A stretch of DNA of 50,013 nucleotides from Bacteroidales bacterium (GTDB lineage: Bacteria; Bacteroidota; Bacteroidia; Bacteroidales; F082), in NCBI GenBank assembly GCA_013141455.1, contig JABFQW010000063.1:1-50013 (forward strand). Direction: 5' to 3'. Every line of letters starts with the position of its first letter. Within the stretch, counting starts at the first letter, position 1. Shown here in pieces: positions 1 to 9,566 of the stretch. The notes under the pieces are model-generated. The model was given only the letters and a program-made list of their open reading frames with translations, was not told the origin of the DNA and did no database searches. Position numbers and translations under genes: made by a program.

Positions 1-1501
1 TCTTGAAAATCAAAGGTGTATAAGGGTTTTTTAATTGTTGAAAAACACGCTCCACCTCAATCCCAATCTCCTGATTTGCCGTTAGTAAACTATGGTCAGC
101 ATAAATTGTAGCTGTCGATTCATTAACATTCCCTGTACTGATATTCGAAAAATATACATCTTTCTTATCCTCTTTCCGTCGTATCGAAATCAGTTTACAA
201 TGCACCTTAAAACCGGGAATCATTTTGAGCACCTGTACACCCTCTTCCGAAAGTTTCTCGGCCCAATGTATGTTTGCTTCTTCATCGAAGCGTGCCTGAA
301 GCTCGAGAAAAACCGTAACCTCTTTTCCGTTCCTGGCTGCATTTACCAAGGCATTCACCACGCTTGAATCGCGGGCGGCACGGTAAAGTGTCATTTTTAT
401 GGAACGAACTTTCGGGTCGAGCGACGCCTCTCTGAGCAGATCGATAATATGCGTGAATGAATGGTATGGAAAATGAAGCAACACATCCTTTTTACGAATG
501 ATACCGAAAATACTGTGCTTTACTGGTATTGCAGGATGTGGCATCGGGGGTTGGTGAATGTCCCACAATTGCTTGTTGCCAATTTTCGGAAATGAAATAA
601 AATCCCTGAAATTCTGATAACTGCTACCTGCGATAAGCATATCATTCTTCGAAAACTTAAACTTATCGAGCAGTTTATTCAGTACCTCCTCAGGCATTTT
701 TTTGTCGTAAATAAACCTGACAGGTGTTCCTTTTTTTCGCTGTTTTAAACTCTCCGACATGATTTCGGTAAAACTGCGCGAGATATCCTGATCAATATCC
801 AACTCGGCATCACGTGTAAATTTGATGGAATAAGAATCAAAACTATCGTAACCAAAAGGGCTAAAAACCTTATCCAGATTATACCGGATCACATCATCCA
901 AAAACAATATATTGTATTTATTGTTCCCCAGATTGAATATATAAAAGCGTGATAATCTGTATGATGGAACCTTAACCAAAGAAAAATTCTCTTTGATATT
1001 GCTGTCCGAACTTTTAAGATGAACCAACAGATAAATGGAATTGTCCCTGATATTCTGAACTTCGGACAGACTATTTAACATGATCGGAAACAGATGAGAA
1101 TGAACATGTTCGATAAAATATTCCTCTATAATTTTCCCCTGATCGTCTGTTAGTTGTTTGTTATTGATAAAAAATATTCCTTCTTCCTGAAGTTTCGTTT
1201 TAATCACGTTAAAAATCTCAACATAACCGGTTTCCTGATCTGAGATCATTTTTCTGATTATCTTCAGAATTTTTACCGGATTATCCTCGTCTGATTCATA
1301 AACATGATTTTTATGCAATTCATGCAATCTTTTCAGTGAAGCCACCCTCACCCTGAAAAATTCGTCGCGGTTGTTCGAATAAATCCCGATAAACCGCAAA
1401 CGCTCCAACAACGGATTCGTTTCATCTTTTGCCTCCTGCAATACCCGGTCGTTAAAATGTAGCCAGCTTATCTCTCTGTTTATCAAACTTTTATTTTTCA
1501 C
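1..1501 (-). CDS. ppk1: Polyphosphate kinase 1, partial (C-terminus beyond window)
   Basis: Transfers the gamma phosphate of ATP to a growing inorganic polyphosphate chain. The minus-strand frame from 1501 reads about 500 residues and runs off the left edge; the family is usually near 690 residues, so roughly the last quarter is missing. The start is a GTG at 1501-1499, followed by KNKSLINREISWLHFN, the hallmark PPK N-terminus; an in-frame TGA lies two codons upstream, so no longer start is possible. The motif IPGFKVHCKL places a histidine at residue 434, matching the autophosphorylated His435 described for E. coli PPK, and RSIKMTLYRAARDSSVV precedes it as expected. The preceding gene on the same strand is a SixA-like phosphatase 70 bp upstream, so the two may be co-transcribed. 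Identification is secure from motif content. Confidence 0.95.
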   Translation of the reverse strand, partial: MKNKSLINREISWLHFNDRVLQEAKDETNPLLERLRFIGIYSNNRDEFFRVRVASLKRLHELHKNHVYESDEDNPVKILKIIRKMISDQETGYVEIFNVIKTKLQEEGIFFINNKQLTDDQGKIIEEYFIEHVHSHLFPIMLNSLSEVQNIRDNSIYLLVHLKSSDSNIKENFSLVKVPSYRLSRFYIFNLGNNKYNILFLDDVIRYNLDKVFSPFGYDSFDSYSIKFTRDAELDIDQDISRSFTEIMSESLKQRKKGTPVRFIYDKKMPEEVLNKLLDKFKFSKNDMLIAGSSYQNFRDFISFPKIGNKQLWDIHQPPMPHPAIPVKHSIFGIIRKKDVLLHFPYHSFTHIIDLLREASLDPKVRSIKMTLYRAARDSSVVNALVNAARNGKEVTVFLELQARFDEEANIHWAEKLSEEGVQVLKMIPGFKVHCKLISIRRKEDKKDVYFSNISTGNVNESTATIYADHSLLTANQEIGIEVERVFQQLKNPYTPLIFK

Positions 1502-1571
1502 TGCTCAACAAATTTCTTAATGACTATACGCGTAAGATTTCGAAAATGACACAAATTACAATCCCGGCTTT

Positions 1572-2066
1572 TTATTTTATTGGATAAAGATAAACCAACT
1601 CAGCCCTACCTTTAGTTATTTCGATCCAGTCGTTGGTATCAAAAACCAGACAGGCAATTGACGAAGTTTTGAACCAATCGATAGGCTTTTCGAGAAAATA
1701 ATTCAAAAAATTAGTCAGCGTAGGATTATGACCAACAATCATTAGTTTTTCGACTTTGTCAGATGTTTGAAACAACAGATCAAACAGATAGGTCTCATTT
1801 TCGGTATAAATACATTCGTCTTCAAGAATTGAATCAACCGGATAATCCAGGCCTGAAGCAATTATTTTAGCCGTTTCGATAGCCCGGAGAGCAGGACTTG
1901 AGATAATCAAATCAACCTTTTCGTCTAACCTTTTAAGGTATTCGGCCAGTTTGATGGTACGGTTAATTCCTTTTTCTATTAACTGGCGATCAAAATCACC
2001 AACCTGATCTGCTGCACGTAAAATGGCTTTTCCATGTCGTACAATATATAATGTTTTCATAGTCAA
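1572..2066 (-). CDS. sixA: SixA-like phosphohistidine phosphatase (histidine phosphatase superfamily)
   Basis: A 164-residue single-domain phosphatase of the histidine phosphatase superfamily. It carries the catalytic RHG signature (IVRHGKA, R10-H11-G12) at the N-terminus, a conserved arginine in SPALRA (R61) and the second catalytic histidine in VGHNPT (H113). The short length and lack of insertions match SixA, which in E. coli dephosphorylates phosphohistidine on phosphotransfer proteins; the true substrate here is unknown. Start could be Met1 or Met3 (2060); both leave the motif intact. It lies directly upstream of ppk1 on the same strand, a pairing that suggests a link with phosphate metabolism, but that is inference. 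Confidence 0.85.
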   Translation of the reverse strand: MTMKTLYIVRHGKAILRAADQVGDFDRQLIEKGINRTIKLAEYLKRLDEKVDLIISSPALRAIETAKIIASGLDYPVDSILEDECIYTENETYLFDLLFQTSDKVEKLMIVGHNPTLTNFLNYFLEKPIDWFKTSSIACLVFDTNDWIEITKGRAELVYLYPIK

Positions 2067-2290
2067 TCTGTATTTAGCATTGTCAGTTACTCAACTTATT
2101 TATCTGATGTTCATCGATCAAATGCTGAAGCCAGGACAGTTTTTCGAAAAAAAACACACTGGTTTAACCAAAATAAACTACAAAAATAATCCAACTTAAC
2201 CTATTGAATGTTACGTAATTATTAATATTTGTTTCAAAATATTCAAATTCAGCGAATTCCTGTATCAATGCGAAACTTATATCAAAAAAA

Positions 2291-2318
2291 AATCCCGGTT
2301 GTTTAGACAACCGGGATT
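2291..2318 (-). terminator. Rho-independent terminator of glyA
   Basis: A perfect 12-bp stem (AATCCCGGTTGT / ACAACCGGGATT) with a 4-base loop, followed on the minus strand by a run of about nine T. It lies 20 bp past the glyA stop codon. A T-rich stretch also follows on the plus strand, so it could work in both directions. Confidence 0.9.
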
Positions 2319-2337
2319 CACTTTTTTTATAAATAAA

Positions 2338-3618
2338 TCACCAGGCAAACAGCGGGAACTCATTCATAAGTTTATTCACTTTTACTTTTACTTCGTTCAC
2401 AATGGATTCATTTTCAATGTGTGATATGACTTCATCAATCAAATCCACGATGGGTTCCATGTGATTCTCTTTCATTCCACGGGTAGTAATTGCCGGTGTT
2501 CCAACACGCAAACCCGAAGTTTGGAAAGGGGATCGGCTATCGAATGGTACCATATTTTTATTGATGGTGATATCGGCTTTCACCAAAGTATTCTCAACGA
2601 CTTTACCGGTGAGCTCGGGGAATTTTGAACGCAAATCGATCAACATCAGATGGTTATCGGTTCCATCAGAAATTACATGGTAACCACGGTCGGTAAATGC
2701 CTTCGCCATGACGGCAGCATTTTTCTGCACCTGAAGGATATAATCAAAATATTCATCGGTAAGGGCTTCACCAAAAGCAACTGCTTTGCTTGCAATAACA
2801 TGTTCGAGTGGCCCACCCTGGATACCAGGGAAAACAGCCGAATTGATCAATGTTGACATCATTTTGATTTCGCCTTTTGGAGTGGCCAATCCCCATGGGT
2901 TTTCAAAATCTTCTCCCATAAGAATCAATCCTCCTCTGGGTCCACGCAAGGTTTTATGCGTGGTTGTTGTCACAATATGACAAAAACCAATCGGGTCGTT
3001 TAATAGTCCGCGGGCAATTAAGCCGGCAGGATGCGAAATATCAGCCATCAGGATGGCGCCTATTGCATCGGCAATGTCACGCATACGTTCATAATCCCAA
3101 TCACGCGAATAGGCCGAGGCTCCAGCTATGATCAATTTTGGTTTTTCCTTCATGGCAAGTGCTTCCATCTGGTCGTAATCGACCAGACCGGTTTTCTCAC
3201 TCACGCCATAGGCAATCGGATGATAAAGAATACCGGATGAATTAACAGGAGAACCATGCGAAAGGTGCCCGCCGTGCGACAAATTAAGTCCCATAAATGT
3301 GTCACCTGGTTTCAGGCAGGTTAATAAAACCGCCATATTGGCCTGAGCACCCGAGTGTGGTTGAACATTGGCATATTCAGCATCGAAAAGGTCGTTGGCA
3401 CGGTCAATAGCAAGTTGCTCAGATTGGTCAACGATTTCGCAGCCACCATAATATCGTTTCTCAGGATAGCCTTCGGCATATTTATTCGTCATAACGGAAC
3501 CCATGGCTTCAAGAACCTGTTCACTCACAAAATTCTCGGATGCAATAAGTTCGATTCCATGCATCTGACGTTCTTTCTCTAAGCGAATTAAATCGAAAAT
3601 CTTTTCATCTCTTTTCAT
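2338..3618 (-). CDS. glyA: Serine hydroxymethyltransferase
   Basis: PLP enzyme that interconverts serine plus tetrahydrofolate with glycine plus 5,10-methylene-tetrahydrofolate, the main cytosolic source of one-carbon units. The 426-residue length is normal. Visible hallmarks: [10 protein letters not shown] near residue 23, [14 protein letters not shown] near 47-60, the PLP-binding stretch [10 protein letters not shown] with D193 and H196, and the Schiff-base lysine K222 in [14 protein letters not shown]. The start at 3618 gives a standard N-terminus ([14 protein letters not shown]). A TACCTTTG element lies at 3669-3662 on the minus strand, about 45 bp upstream, and a strong terminator follows, so it is probably a monocistronic unit. 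Confidence 0.97.
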   Translation of the reverse strand: MKRDEKIFDLIRLEKERQMHGIELIASENFVSEQVLEAMGSVMTNKYAEGYPEKRYYGGCEIVDQSEQLAIDRANDLFDAEYANVQPHSGAQANMAVLLTCLKPGDTFMGLNLSHGGHLSHGSPVNSSGILYHPIAYGVSEKTGLVDYDQMEALAMKEKPKLIIAGASAYSRDWDYERMRDIADAIGAILMADISHPAGLIARGLLNDPIGFCHIVTTTTHKTLRGPRGGLILMGEDFENPWGLATPKGEIKMMSTLINSAVFPGIQGGPLEHVIASKAVAFGEALTDEYFDYILQVQKNAAVMAKAFTDRGYHVISDGTDNHLMLIDLRSKFPELTGKVVENTLVKADITINKNMVPFDSRSPFQTSGLRVGTPAITTRGMKENHMEPIVDLIDEVISHIENESIVNEVKVKVNKLMNEFPLFAW

Positions 3619-3661
3619 AACATACTCATTTTTAAGGTATTTCCCTGAATCAATTTTTTTC

Positions 3662-3669
3662 CAAAGGTA
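3662..3669 (-). promoter_or_regulatory. Probable glyA promoter, -7 element TACCTTTG
   Basis: Matches the Bacteroidota -7 consensus TAnnTTTG on the minus strand, between the upstream gene stop and the glyA start. No convincing TTTG -33 box is seen at the right spacing, so this is supported only by the -7 match and position. Confidence 0.45.
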
Positions 3670-3675
3670 TAATAA

Positions 3676-5241
3676 TTACTTATTCGTTGTTGGGATAATT
3701 TCTGATTCAACCCAACAATTTACGTTATTTCGTTCGAGGATCAGGCGATATTTTGCAAAGGCTTCAATAATCAGGGCGGTGGTGTTACAGTCCGACTTCC
3801 ATGCAACTAAATTCCGAATATACATTCCTCCACAAAAGAACACCCCACCTTCCCAATGTATGGATCCGTTCTGTTGAATTGCATGGCTATGTAGAAAAAA
3901 TATGGCCTTGTCGATATTTTCAAGCGTGTTATATTCTTCATAACTACCGAAATTTAATAGTGCCAGCAATGCATTCACGGTCGATTGATTTACCTCTGCA
4001 CTATTTGATTTTCTTAATCCTGACCAGCTTCCATCAGCATGCTGTGTTGCCTTGATGTCGTTTATAATTTCAGTGATCGGCAAATCAATTATTGATCGGT
4101 TACTGGCTGAATAAATGCGCGAAACAGCATAATGCAACTGATACCTGTTTGGATAATAAAGGCTCGATTTACGGAAGTTTCCTTCCTTCACTTTCCTTAT
4201 GATGAGTTCCATTGCTTCTTCAACACCTTTGGTTGAATCCAATAGGTTGAAATGGGCTAAAGTGGTGAGTATATTCGCATTAACCACCACATCAATATCA
4301 TTGGTAGCGAATGGAATATGTGGTTCATAACCTTCTGATCGCAAACGGCTTATTGGCAAATACCAAAAAATATTATTTAAATAGTACGAGAATCCGGCAG
4401 TCCGGTTAAATTCATATTCTTTTCCAAACCAGGTTAAAAAGGCGCCTGTGTTATAACCATAACCTTGTTTTAAATTATAAATCAGAATATTTTTCCTCTC
4501 AACATCACGATATTTCTCAAAAATATATTGAATTGAATCGGGGACATAGTAAGTCTGATCCCCAAAACCAACCTTTTCCATCACCTTTTTATAATAATAA
4601 ATAGAATTCAGGGCCAAAGCCTGATCATCGGAATCATCTGTTACGTTTACAAAATTATTGGTAAACCTTGTCCGCAAAGGAAAATGATTGGGTCGCTTGA
4701 TGAAGGAATTATTGTCCAACATCTTCCCTGACAATGTTTTACCCGGTGGTGATGATCTCCAGAAACCGAATGTTTCGGAGCTATCCGTCATGAAAGTTAA
4801 GATATGGCTCATCGATTTCTCAAGCATCGGTAAAATGGACCGATACTCAGGATACAATAAAAAAATCTCCGCAAGACAATTATGAATCGGAATTACGCCA
4901 AATGAATTTGAATCATAGAACTTTGATCTTCCTTTTAGCCTGAGAGGCCTCTTCAAACAAATATAGATTGGCCATTCGCCTTCGTAATACCCGAATCCAA
5001 TGGTTTCTTTTTGCTGGGTATCTTTCAGATAATTCAGGCCGGCTTCGATATCTGATTTGAGCTCATCAAGCGACAGTTTCACTGAATTATTAAGTGAATC
5101 CGAAAACGGTTCGTTCGTTTGAGACCTTACCGTTACGGGCAACACACACACAATCAAAATCAGTATCCGGATCGAAAAATAATCCCACATTGAATTTTGA
5201 TTCAATTTACCAATCATAATAAACCTATCACTATCCATCAT
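3676..5241 (-). CDS. Secreted protein with prenyltransferase/squalene-cyclase-like repeats, function unknown
   Basis: 521 residues with an N-terminal hydrophobic segment (FSIRILILIVCVLPVTV) followed by SQTNE, which reads as a signal peptide; the true start may be Met1, Met2, Met9 or Met18, because several residues precede the hydrophobic core. The mature part is rich in repeated helical segments ending in alanine/leucine-rich runs, with motifs such as QHADGSWSG near residue 392 and GSIHWEGG near 455, typical of the alpha/alpha-toroid fold of terpenoid cyclases and prenyltransferases. The DxDD-type catalytic motif of squalene-hopene cyclases is not obvious, so cyclase activity is not claimed. 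It may be a carbohydrate- or lipid-binding toroid instead. It lies upstream of glyA on the same strand with a 57 bp gap. Confidence 0.65.
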   Translation of the reverse strand: MMDSDRFIMIGKLNQNSMWDYFSIRILILIVCVLPVTVRSQTNEPFSDSLNNSVKLSLDELKSDIEAGLNYLKDTQQKETIGFGYYEGEWPIYICLKRPLRLKGRSKFYDSNSFGVIPIHNCLAEIFLLYPEYRSILPMLEKSMSHILTFMTDSSETFGFWRSSPPGKTLSGKMLDNNSFIKRPNHFPLRTRFTNNFVNVTDDSDDQALALNSIYYYKKVMEKVGFGDQTYYVPDSIQYIFEKYRDVERKNILIYNLKQGYGYNTGAFLTWFGKEYEFNRTAGFSYYLNNIFWYLPISRLRSEGYEPHIPFATNDIDVVVNANILTTLAHFNLLDSTKGVEEAMELIIRKVKEGNFRKSSLYYPNRYQLHYAVSRIYSASNRSIIDLPITEIINDIKATQHADGSWSGLRKSNSAEVNQSTVNALLALLNFGSYEEYNTLENIDKAIFFLHSHAIQQNGSIHWEGGVFFCGGMYIRNLVAWKSDCNTTALIIEAFAKYRLILERNNVNCWVESEIIPTTNK

Positions 5242-5383
5242 GATTACTCAAAATTAATCAATAATACCCAACAAGTTGAGAAACAGGACTTAAAAAGTAT
5301 AATATTCTATTTGAAAATTCACGACCTTTGCCGGCAGAAATGTCACACCTGATATCTGTCTTTTCTACAAAAAATTTGCTCTC

Positions 5384-6625
5384 ATGATTCAATTTGACAA
5401 ATTCACTTTATCAAACGGTCTTCGCGTAATCGTGCATCACGACCCCACCACTCCTTTAGTTGCCATGAATATTTTGTATGATATTGGGGCACGTGATGAA
5501 CAGCCCGACAAAACTGGTTTCGCGCATCTGTTTGAACATCTGATGTTTGGAGGATCAATTAATATCCCAAGCTACGACGAACCCTTGCAAAAAGCAGGAG
5601 GTGAAAACAATGCATTCACCAATAGCGATTTCACAAACTATTATTTAACACTTCCAAAAGATAATATTGAGACCGGTTTCTGGCTCGAATCGGATCGGAT
5701 GCTTAATCTTGCATTTTCAGAGAAAAGTCTGGAAGTTCAACGTCAGGTTGTTATCGAAGAGTTCAACCAAAGTTATCTGAATCAGCCTTATGGTGACGTT
5801 TGGTTATTGCTTAAACCACTCGCTTATAAAGTTCACCCCTATCAATGGAACACCATAGGCAAAACGACCCAACATATTGCTGATGCGACACTTGATGATG
5901 TAAAATCTTTTTATTCAAGATATTACAATCCTAACAACGCGATATTGTGTGTTGCCGGAAACGTGAACACGCAAGAAATAAGCGAACTTGCCACAAAATG
6001 GTTCGGTTCAATACCTTCGGGTTCCGAAAACAAACGAAGTCTCCCGATTGAGCCTGCACAAACAGAAGCCAGAAAACTTATTGTCAAACGTAAGGTGCCA
6101 ACCAATTCAATCTACAAAGCATGGCACACCTGCCAACGGAATGATCAAAAGTATGTGATTACCGATTTGATTTCAGATATACTTGGTTCAGGGGAATCAT
6201 CGGTACTTTACAAAGAGCTGGTAAAAAAACAGCGACTTTTCTCGGAAATAGACGCTTATATTACTGGTGATATTGATGCCGGTCTGATGATTGTCAGCGG
6301 TAAAATAATGCCCGAAACTTCGGTTGAATATGCCGATCAGGCAATCGAAAAAGTGATTGAAAAATTCTGTAGTAAGAAAATTTCACCCACCGACTTAACA
6401 AAAGTGAAAAACAGAGCCGAATCGAGTCTGGCTTTCTCAAAAATTTCACTCACAAACCGGGCACTCGACTTAGCTGTTTTTGAACACTTAGGCGATATTG
6501 ATTTAATAAACACCATATCAAAGCAATACCAGCATGTGAGTGCAATCGATATTCAACAAACGGCCAATGATATTTTCAGAAATGAAAATTGCAGTAGCTT
6601 ATATTATCTATCTGAATATGAATAA
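5384..6625 (+). CDS. M16 family zinc metallopeptidase, catalytic subunit
   Basis: 413-residue member of the pitrilysin/insulinase (M16) family. It carries the inverted zinc motif HxxEH as HLFEH (H48, E51, H52) and a downstream glutamate pair in VVIEEFNQ (E125/E126) at the expected distance for the third ligand. The short length is that of one half of the M16B clamshell. The next gene encodes the motif-free partner, so the two subunits probably form a heterodimer that degrades peptides. No signal peptide is seen, so a cytosolic location is likeliest. It starts 142 bp downstream of the divergent gene 3676-5241. The stop and the partner start are 38 bp apart, consistent with an operon. Confidence 0.9.
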   Translation: MIQFDKFTLSNGLRVIVHHDPTTPLVAMNILYDIGARDEQPDKTGFAHLFEHLMFGGSINIPSYDEPLQKAGGENNAFTNSDFTNYYLTLPKDNIETGFWLESDRMLNLAFSEKSLEVQRQVVIEEFNQSYLNQPYGDVWLLLKPLAYKVHPYQWNTIGKTTQHIADATLDDVKSFYSRYYNPNNAILCVAGNVNTQEISELATKWFGSIPSGSENKRSLPIEPAQTEARKLIVKRKVPTNSIYKAWHTCQRNDQKYVITDLISDILGSGESSVLYKELVKKQRLFSEIDAYITGDIDAGLMIVSGKIMPETSVEYADQAIEKVIEKFCSKKISPTDLTKVKNRAESSLAFSKISLTNRALDLAVFEHLGDIDLINTISKQYQHVSAIDIQQTANDIFRNENCSSLYYLSEYE

Positions 6626-6663
6626 ATTAAACTTTTCAAGTATTTAATGATTGAAATAAAATT

Positions 6664-7935
6664 ATGCCCGATAGATTAATTGCACCTGCCATAAAACCCA
6701 TCGAGAAGCTCCGGCTCGTCAACCCTGCGATTGTTAGCCTTTCGAACGAAATTCACATGTATCAATTTGTGAATCCCTTACAATCTGCTTTAAAAATTGA
6801 TATTGTATTTAATACAGGAACTGCTTCCCAGGCCATTCCGCTCACTGCCAACACCGCTCTTCGTTTGCTGAAAGAGGGAACCAAAAGTTATCCCGGCAAT
6901 AAATTCATGTCAAAAATTGATTATTACGGCGCCTTTCTGAACCAAAATGCTTCAAAAGACGATTCTGTAGTTTCATTGCTCGTATTGAAAAAGAATTTTA
7001 ACGCAACATTGCCTCTCCTCGAAAGTTTATTCACCGAACCAACATTTTCGCCTGATGAATTCGATCAGTTGCGCGATATCGAACGTGAAGATTATATTAT
7101 TCAAAACGAGAAACCCAAACATATCGCACGGAAGACAATCAACGAATTGGTCTTCGGCAAAGAAACGCCATATGGTCGTTCGGCAAATGTTACAGATTAC
7201 GACAATATGCAATTGGAACAGCTTGTTGATTTTTTTCACGACAATTATAGTTCCGACAATTGTAAAATAATTTTGAGCGGTCCGGTTGACGATAAAATCC
7301 TGTCAATACTCGATAAACATCTTGGCAAACCTTGGAATACAAACGGAAAAAGAACAGATTTTGTACAGGATTCGAAATTCAATCCTGAGCTGGTACACAT
7401 TGTTAAAGATGGTGCGTTGCAATCGGCCATTCAGATCGGGATGCCGATAATGCCCCGGCATCATGAAGATTATATTCCATTCCTATTGCTCAACACAGTA
7501 TTCGGAGGATATTTCGGATCGAGGCTGATGAGCAATATCCGTGAAGATAAAGGGTACACCTACGGCATACATTCACAGCTTTCAACTTTTTTGAAGGGTT
7601 CTATCTTTACAATTTCTACCGAAGCCGGTACTTCTGTGACGAACGCTACACTTCAGGAGATTCAGTATGAGATGCATCAATTACAGCATGAACACATCCA
7701 ATCGGAAGAGTTGAATCTCGTAAAGAATTACCTTACCGGCAGTTATATGAGAAGTTTGGACGGTGTTTATAACCAGGCAGAGAAATTTAAGTCGATCCAC
7801 GGTTTTGGATTAGAGATGGATTATTATGAAAAAAGTCTGCATCGGATACAACACACCCAACCCGATGAACTGCAATCGCTTGCCAAAAAATACCTCAATT
7901 ATGATGCGATGACAAAAGTGATTGTCGGCGCGTAA
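6664..7935 (+). CDS. M16 family peptidase-like protein, non-catalytic partner subunit
   Basis: 423 residues homologous to M16 peptidases but without an HxxEH motif in the first 100 residues (the equivalent region reads LRLLKEGTKSYPG). It keeps the C-terminal-domain substrate-binding signature as NIREDKGYTYGIHS near residues 291-304, the arginine/tyrosine pair found in the non-catalytic subunit of M16B heterodimers. Encoded 38 bp after the catalytic subunit on the same strand. The role as partner is inferred from the paired arrangement known for this family. Its 3' end faces the TrmH-like gene with only a 24 bp gap. Confidence 0.88.
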   Translation: MPDRLIAPAIKPIEKLRLVNPAIVSLSNEIHMYQFVNPLQSALKIDIVFNTGTASQAIPLTANTALRLLKEGTKSYPGNKFMSKIDYYGAFLNQNASKDDSVVSLLVLKKNFNATLPLLESLFTEPTFSPDEFDQLRDIEREDYIIQNEKPKHIARKTINELVFGKETPYGRSANVTDYDNMQLEQLVDFFHDNYSSDNCKIILSGPVDDKILSILDKHLGKPWNTNGKRTDFVQDSKFNPELVHIVKDGALQSAIQIGMPIMPRHHEDYIPFLLLNTVFGGYFGSRLMSNIREDKGYTYGIHSQLSTFLKGSIFTISTEAGTSVTNATLQEIQYEMHQLQHEHIQSEELNLVKNYLTGSYMRSLDGVYNQAEKFKSIHGFGLEMDYYEKSLHRIQHTQPDELQSLAKKYLNYDAMTKVIVGA

Positions 7936-7959
7936 ATTGTTTTTTTTGAGGTAGCTAAA

Positions 7960-8739
7960 TCAAAACAGAACAGATTTCCTTTTCATCTCCGAAAGAATGA
8001 TTGCCGTTGCAATGGAAGCATTCAGCGATTCGGCTTTGTTTGTATTGTCCGAAAAATTCGGAATCGAAAGTTTCGTTGTTATGTATTTATGCGTATTCTC
8101 TCTGATACCATGCGATTCACTCCCTATCACCAAAACACCTTCTTGAAAATCGCTTGCCTCGTTGTAAATATTTACGCCATCAAGGTAAGCACCATAAACC
8201 GGAATACCAAGTCCGGCTGCCTGATCGAACAGGCTGGTTAAAGACCTGGTAATTACCTTCAAACGAAATATCGATCCCATACTTGCCTGCACAACCTTTT
8301 GATTAAACACATCCACTGAGTCTTCACTACAGATAATGTATTTCAATCCAAACCAATCGGCAGTACGGATGATTGTTCCCATATTTCCCGGATCACTTAT
8401 TCCATCAAGTACAAGCGTAATTTTATTTTTCAATTCCACCTCAACATCATCATAATCCGGGATTCTGGCTACGGCAAGCACACCGGGAGGAGTGCTTAGA
8501 TTACTCAGTGCGGCCATCTCATTTTCCGTCACAAATTCAGGCAAAACCTGCGCCGATTGGCCAAAATCCGGATTCGAATCATACCAGTTTTTTGTAACAA
8601 GCAGTTCAATTATGTCAAAATTACTCAACAGTAATTCTTCGACGCTCTTTAATCCCTCGACAATGAAAAGCCGATGAATATACCTGTATTTCACCTGTTT
8701 AAGTGAAGTATAAATTTTAATCTGATTTTTCGAAAGCAT
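7960..8739 (-). CDS. TrmH/SpoU family RNA 2'-O-methyltransferase
   Basis: 259 residues. An N-terminal substrate-binding part (KQVKYRYIHRLFIVEGLKSVEELL) precedes a SPOUT methyltransferase domain. The three SpoU motifs are visible: LDGISDPGNMGTIIRTADWF near 111-130, VLVIGSESHGI near 201-211 and LSIPNFSDNTNKAESLNAS near 223-241. The family methylates ribose 2'-OH in rRNA or tRNA using SAM in a knotted fold; the target base cannot be told from the sequence. It lies downstream of the rpsF-rpsR-rplI operon on the same strand, but a terminator hairpin ends two bases before its start codon, so its expression may depend on readthrough. Confidence 0.88.
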   Translation of the reverse strand: MLSKNQIKIYTSLKQVKYRYIHRLFIVEGLKSVEELLLSNFDIIELLVTKNWYDSNPDFGQSAQVLPEFVTENEMAALSNLSTPPGVLAVARIPDYDDVEVELKNKITLVLDGISDPGNMGTIIRTADWFGLKYIICSEDSVDVFNQKVVQASMGSIFRLKVITRSLTSLFDQAAGLGIPVYGAYLDGVNIYNEASDFQEGVLVIGSESHGIRENTHKYITTKLSIPNFSDNTNKAESLNASIATAIILSEMKRKSVLF

Positions 8740-8744
8740 AAAAA

Positions 8745-8776
8745 AAACCCAAACCTGATGGTACAGGTTTGGGTTT
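8745..8776 (-). terminator. Terminator of the rpsF-rpsR-rplI operon, abutting the next start codon
   Basis: A 13-bp perfect stem (AAACCCAAACCTG / CAGGTTTGGGTTT) with a 6-base loop, followed on the minus strand by a T-run. The T-run ends at about 8741 and the SpoU methyltransferase ATG is at 8739, so the hairpin occupies the whole leader of that gene. Confidence 0.88.
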
Positions 8777-8796
8777 AAAATTAGTTATTTTACTGA

Positions 8797-9246
8797 CTAC
8801 TCAGCGAAAACTTCGAATGGTATTTCGAATTGAACTTCTTTGTGCAGTCTTATTTTGGCTTTGTATTCGCCAATTTCCTTGATTGCATCTTCGTTCATCA
8901 CAACGCGTTTACGATCAATTTCGATATTCCTGGCTTCTTTAATGGCGTTCACAATTTGAACAGCATTTACTGAACCGAAAATTTTGCCTGATGCTCCTGC
9001 TTTAGCGCCAATACGTAAGGTAAGACCTTCGAGTACCTTTGCAATTGCCAGTGCTTCGTTTTTCACTTTTTCCGCTTTAAACGATTGCTGTTTTTTCAAT
9101 TCAGTTAGAATCTTGCGGTTGGTTTCACTTGCAATAATAGCCAAACCATTAGGGATGAGGAAATTACGGGCATAGCCGTTTTTCACATTCACGATATCAT
9201 GGGTAAAACCCAGGTTATTTACATCTTGTTTAAGAATCACTTCCAT
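8797..9246 (-). CDS. rplI: 50S ribosomal protein L9
   Basis: 149 residues of standard L9 length. The N-terminal RNA-binding domain reads MEVILKQDVNNLGFTHDIVNVKNGYARNFLIP in the canonical order (strand, loop, NGYARNFLIP), followed by the long connecting helix (residues about 45-75) and a C-terminal domain with GKIFGSVNA. It is the last gene of the rpsF-rpsR-rplI operon, 17 bp after rpsR, and is followed by a strong terminator. The start is fixed by the conserved MEVIL. Confidence 0.98.
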   Translation of the reverse strand: MEVILKQDVNNLGFTHDIVNVKNGYARNFLIPNGLAIIASETNRKILTELKKQQSFKAEKVKNEALAIAKVLEGLTLRIGAKAGASGKIFGSVNAVQIVNAIKEARNIEIDRKRVVMNEDAIKEIGEYKAKIRLHKEVQFEIPFEVFAE

Positions 9247-9263
9247 TTTTCTTTCCTCCTCGC

Positions 9264-9533
9264 TTATTTAAGTAAATCGGCCACATATGGCATTAATGAA
9301 AGATGACGGGCACGTTTAACAGCCTGAGCGGTCTTTCTTTGAAATTTTGTTGAAGTCCCGGTGATACGGCGTGGCAACAATTTACCTTGCTCATTCACAA
9401 ACTTCAGGAGGAAATCAGCATCTTTATAATCGATGTATTTGATGCGATTTTTTTTGAACCGGCAGTATTTTTTCTTTTTGGTATCAACTGCGATGGGTGT
9501 CAAATATTTAATTTCTGTACTTCCTTGAGCCAT
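9264..9533 (-). CDS. rpsR: 30S ribosomal protein S18
   Basis: 89 residues. The core [20 protein letters not shown], followed by [21 protein letters not shown] and [14 protein letters not shown], is diagnostic of S18. The N-terminal extension (about 20 residues) is common in Bacteroidota. It sits between rpsF (33 bp upstream) and rplI (17 bp downstream), the conserved bacterial order. Confidence 0.98.
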   Translation of the reverse strand: MAQGSTEIKYLTPIAVDTKKKKYCRFKKNRIKYIDYKDADFLLKFVNEQGKLLPRRITGTSTKFQRKTAQAVKRARHLSLMPYVADLLK

Positions 9534-9566
9534 TGTTAAAATCTTTTGATGGTTACTGAATAATTG

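Noticed and set aside
92-367. Plus-strand ORF of 91 codons at the left edge.
   Set aside because: It is the shadow of the polyphosphate kinase gene on the other strand, which carries unmistakable family motifs.
3692-3700. TTGGGATAA match to the 14.5 kb repeat core.
   Set aside because: It lies inside the coding end of the toroid-like protein gene and has only nine matching bases, which is expected by chance in 50 kb.
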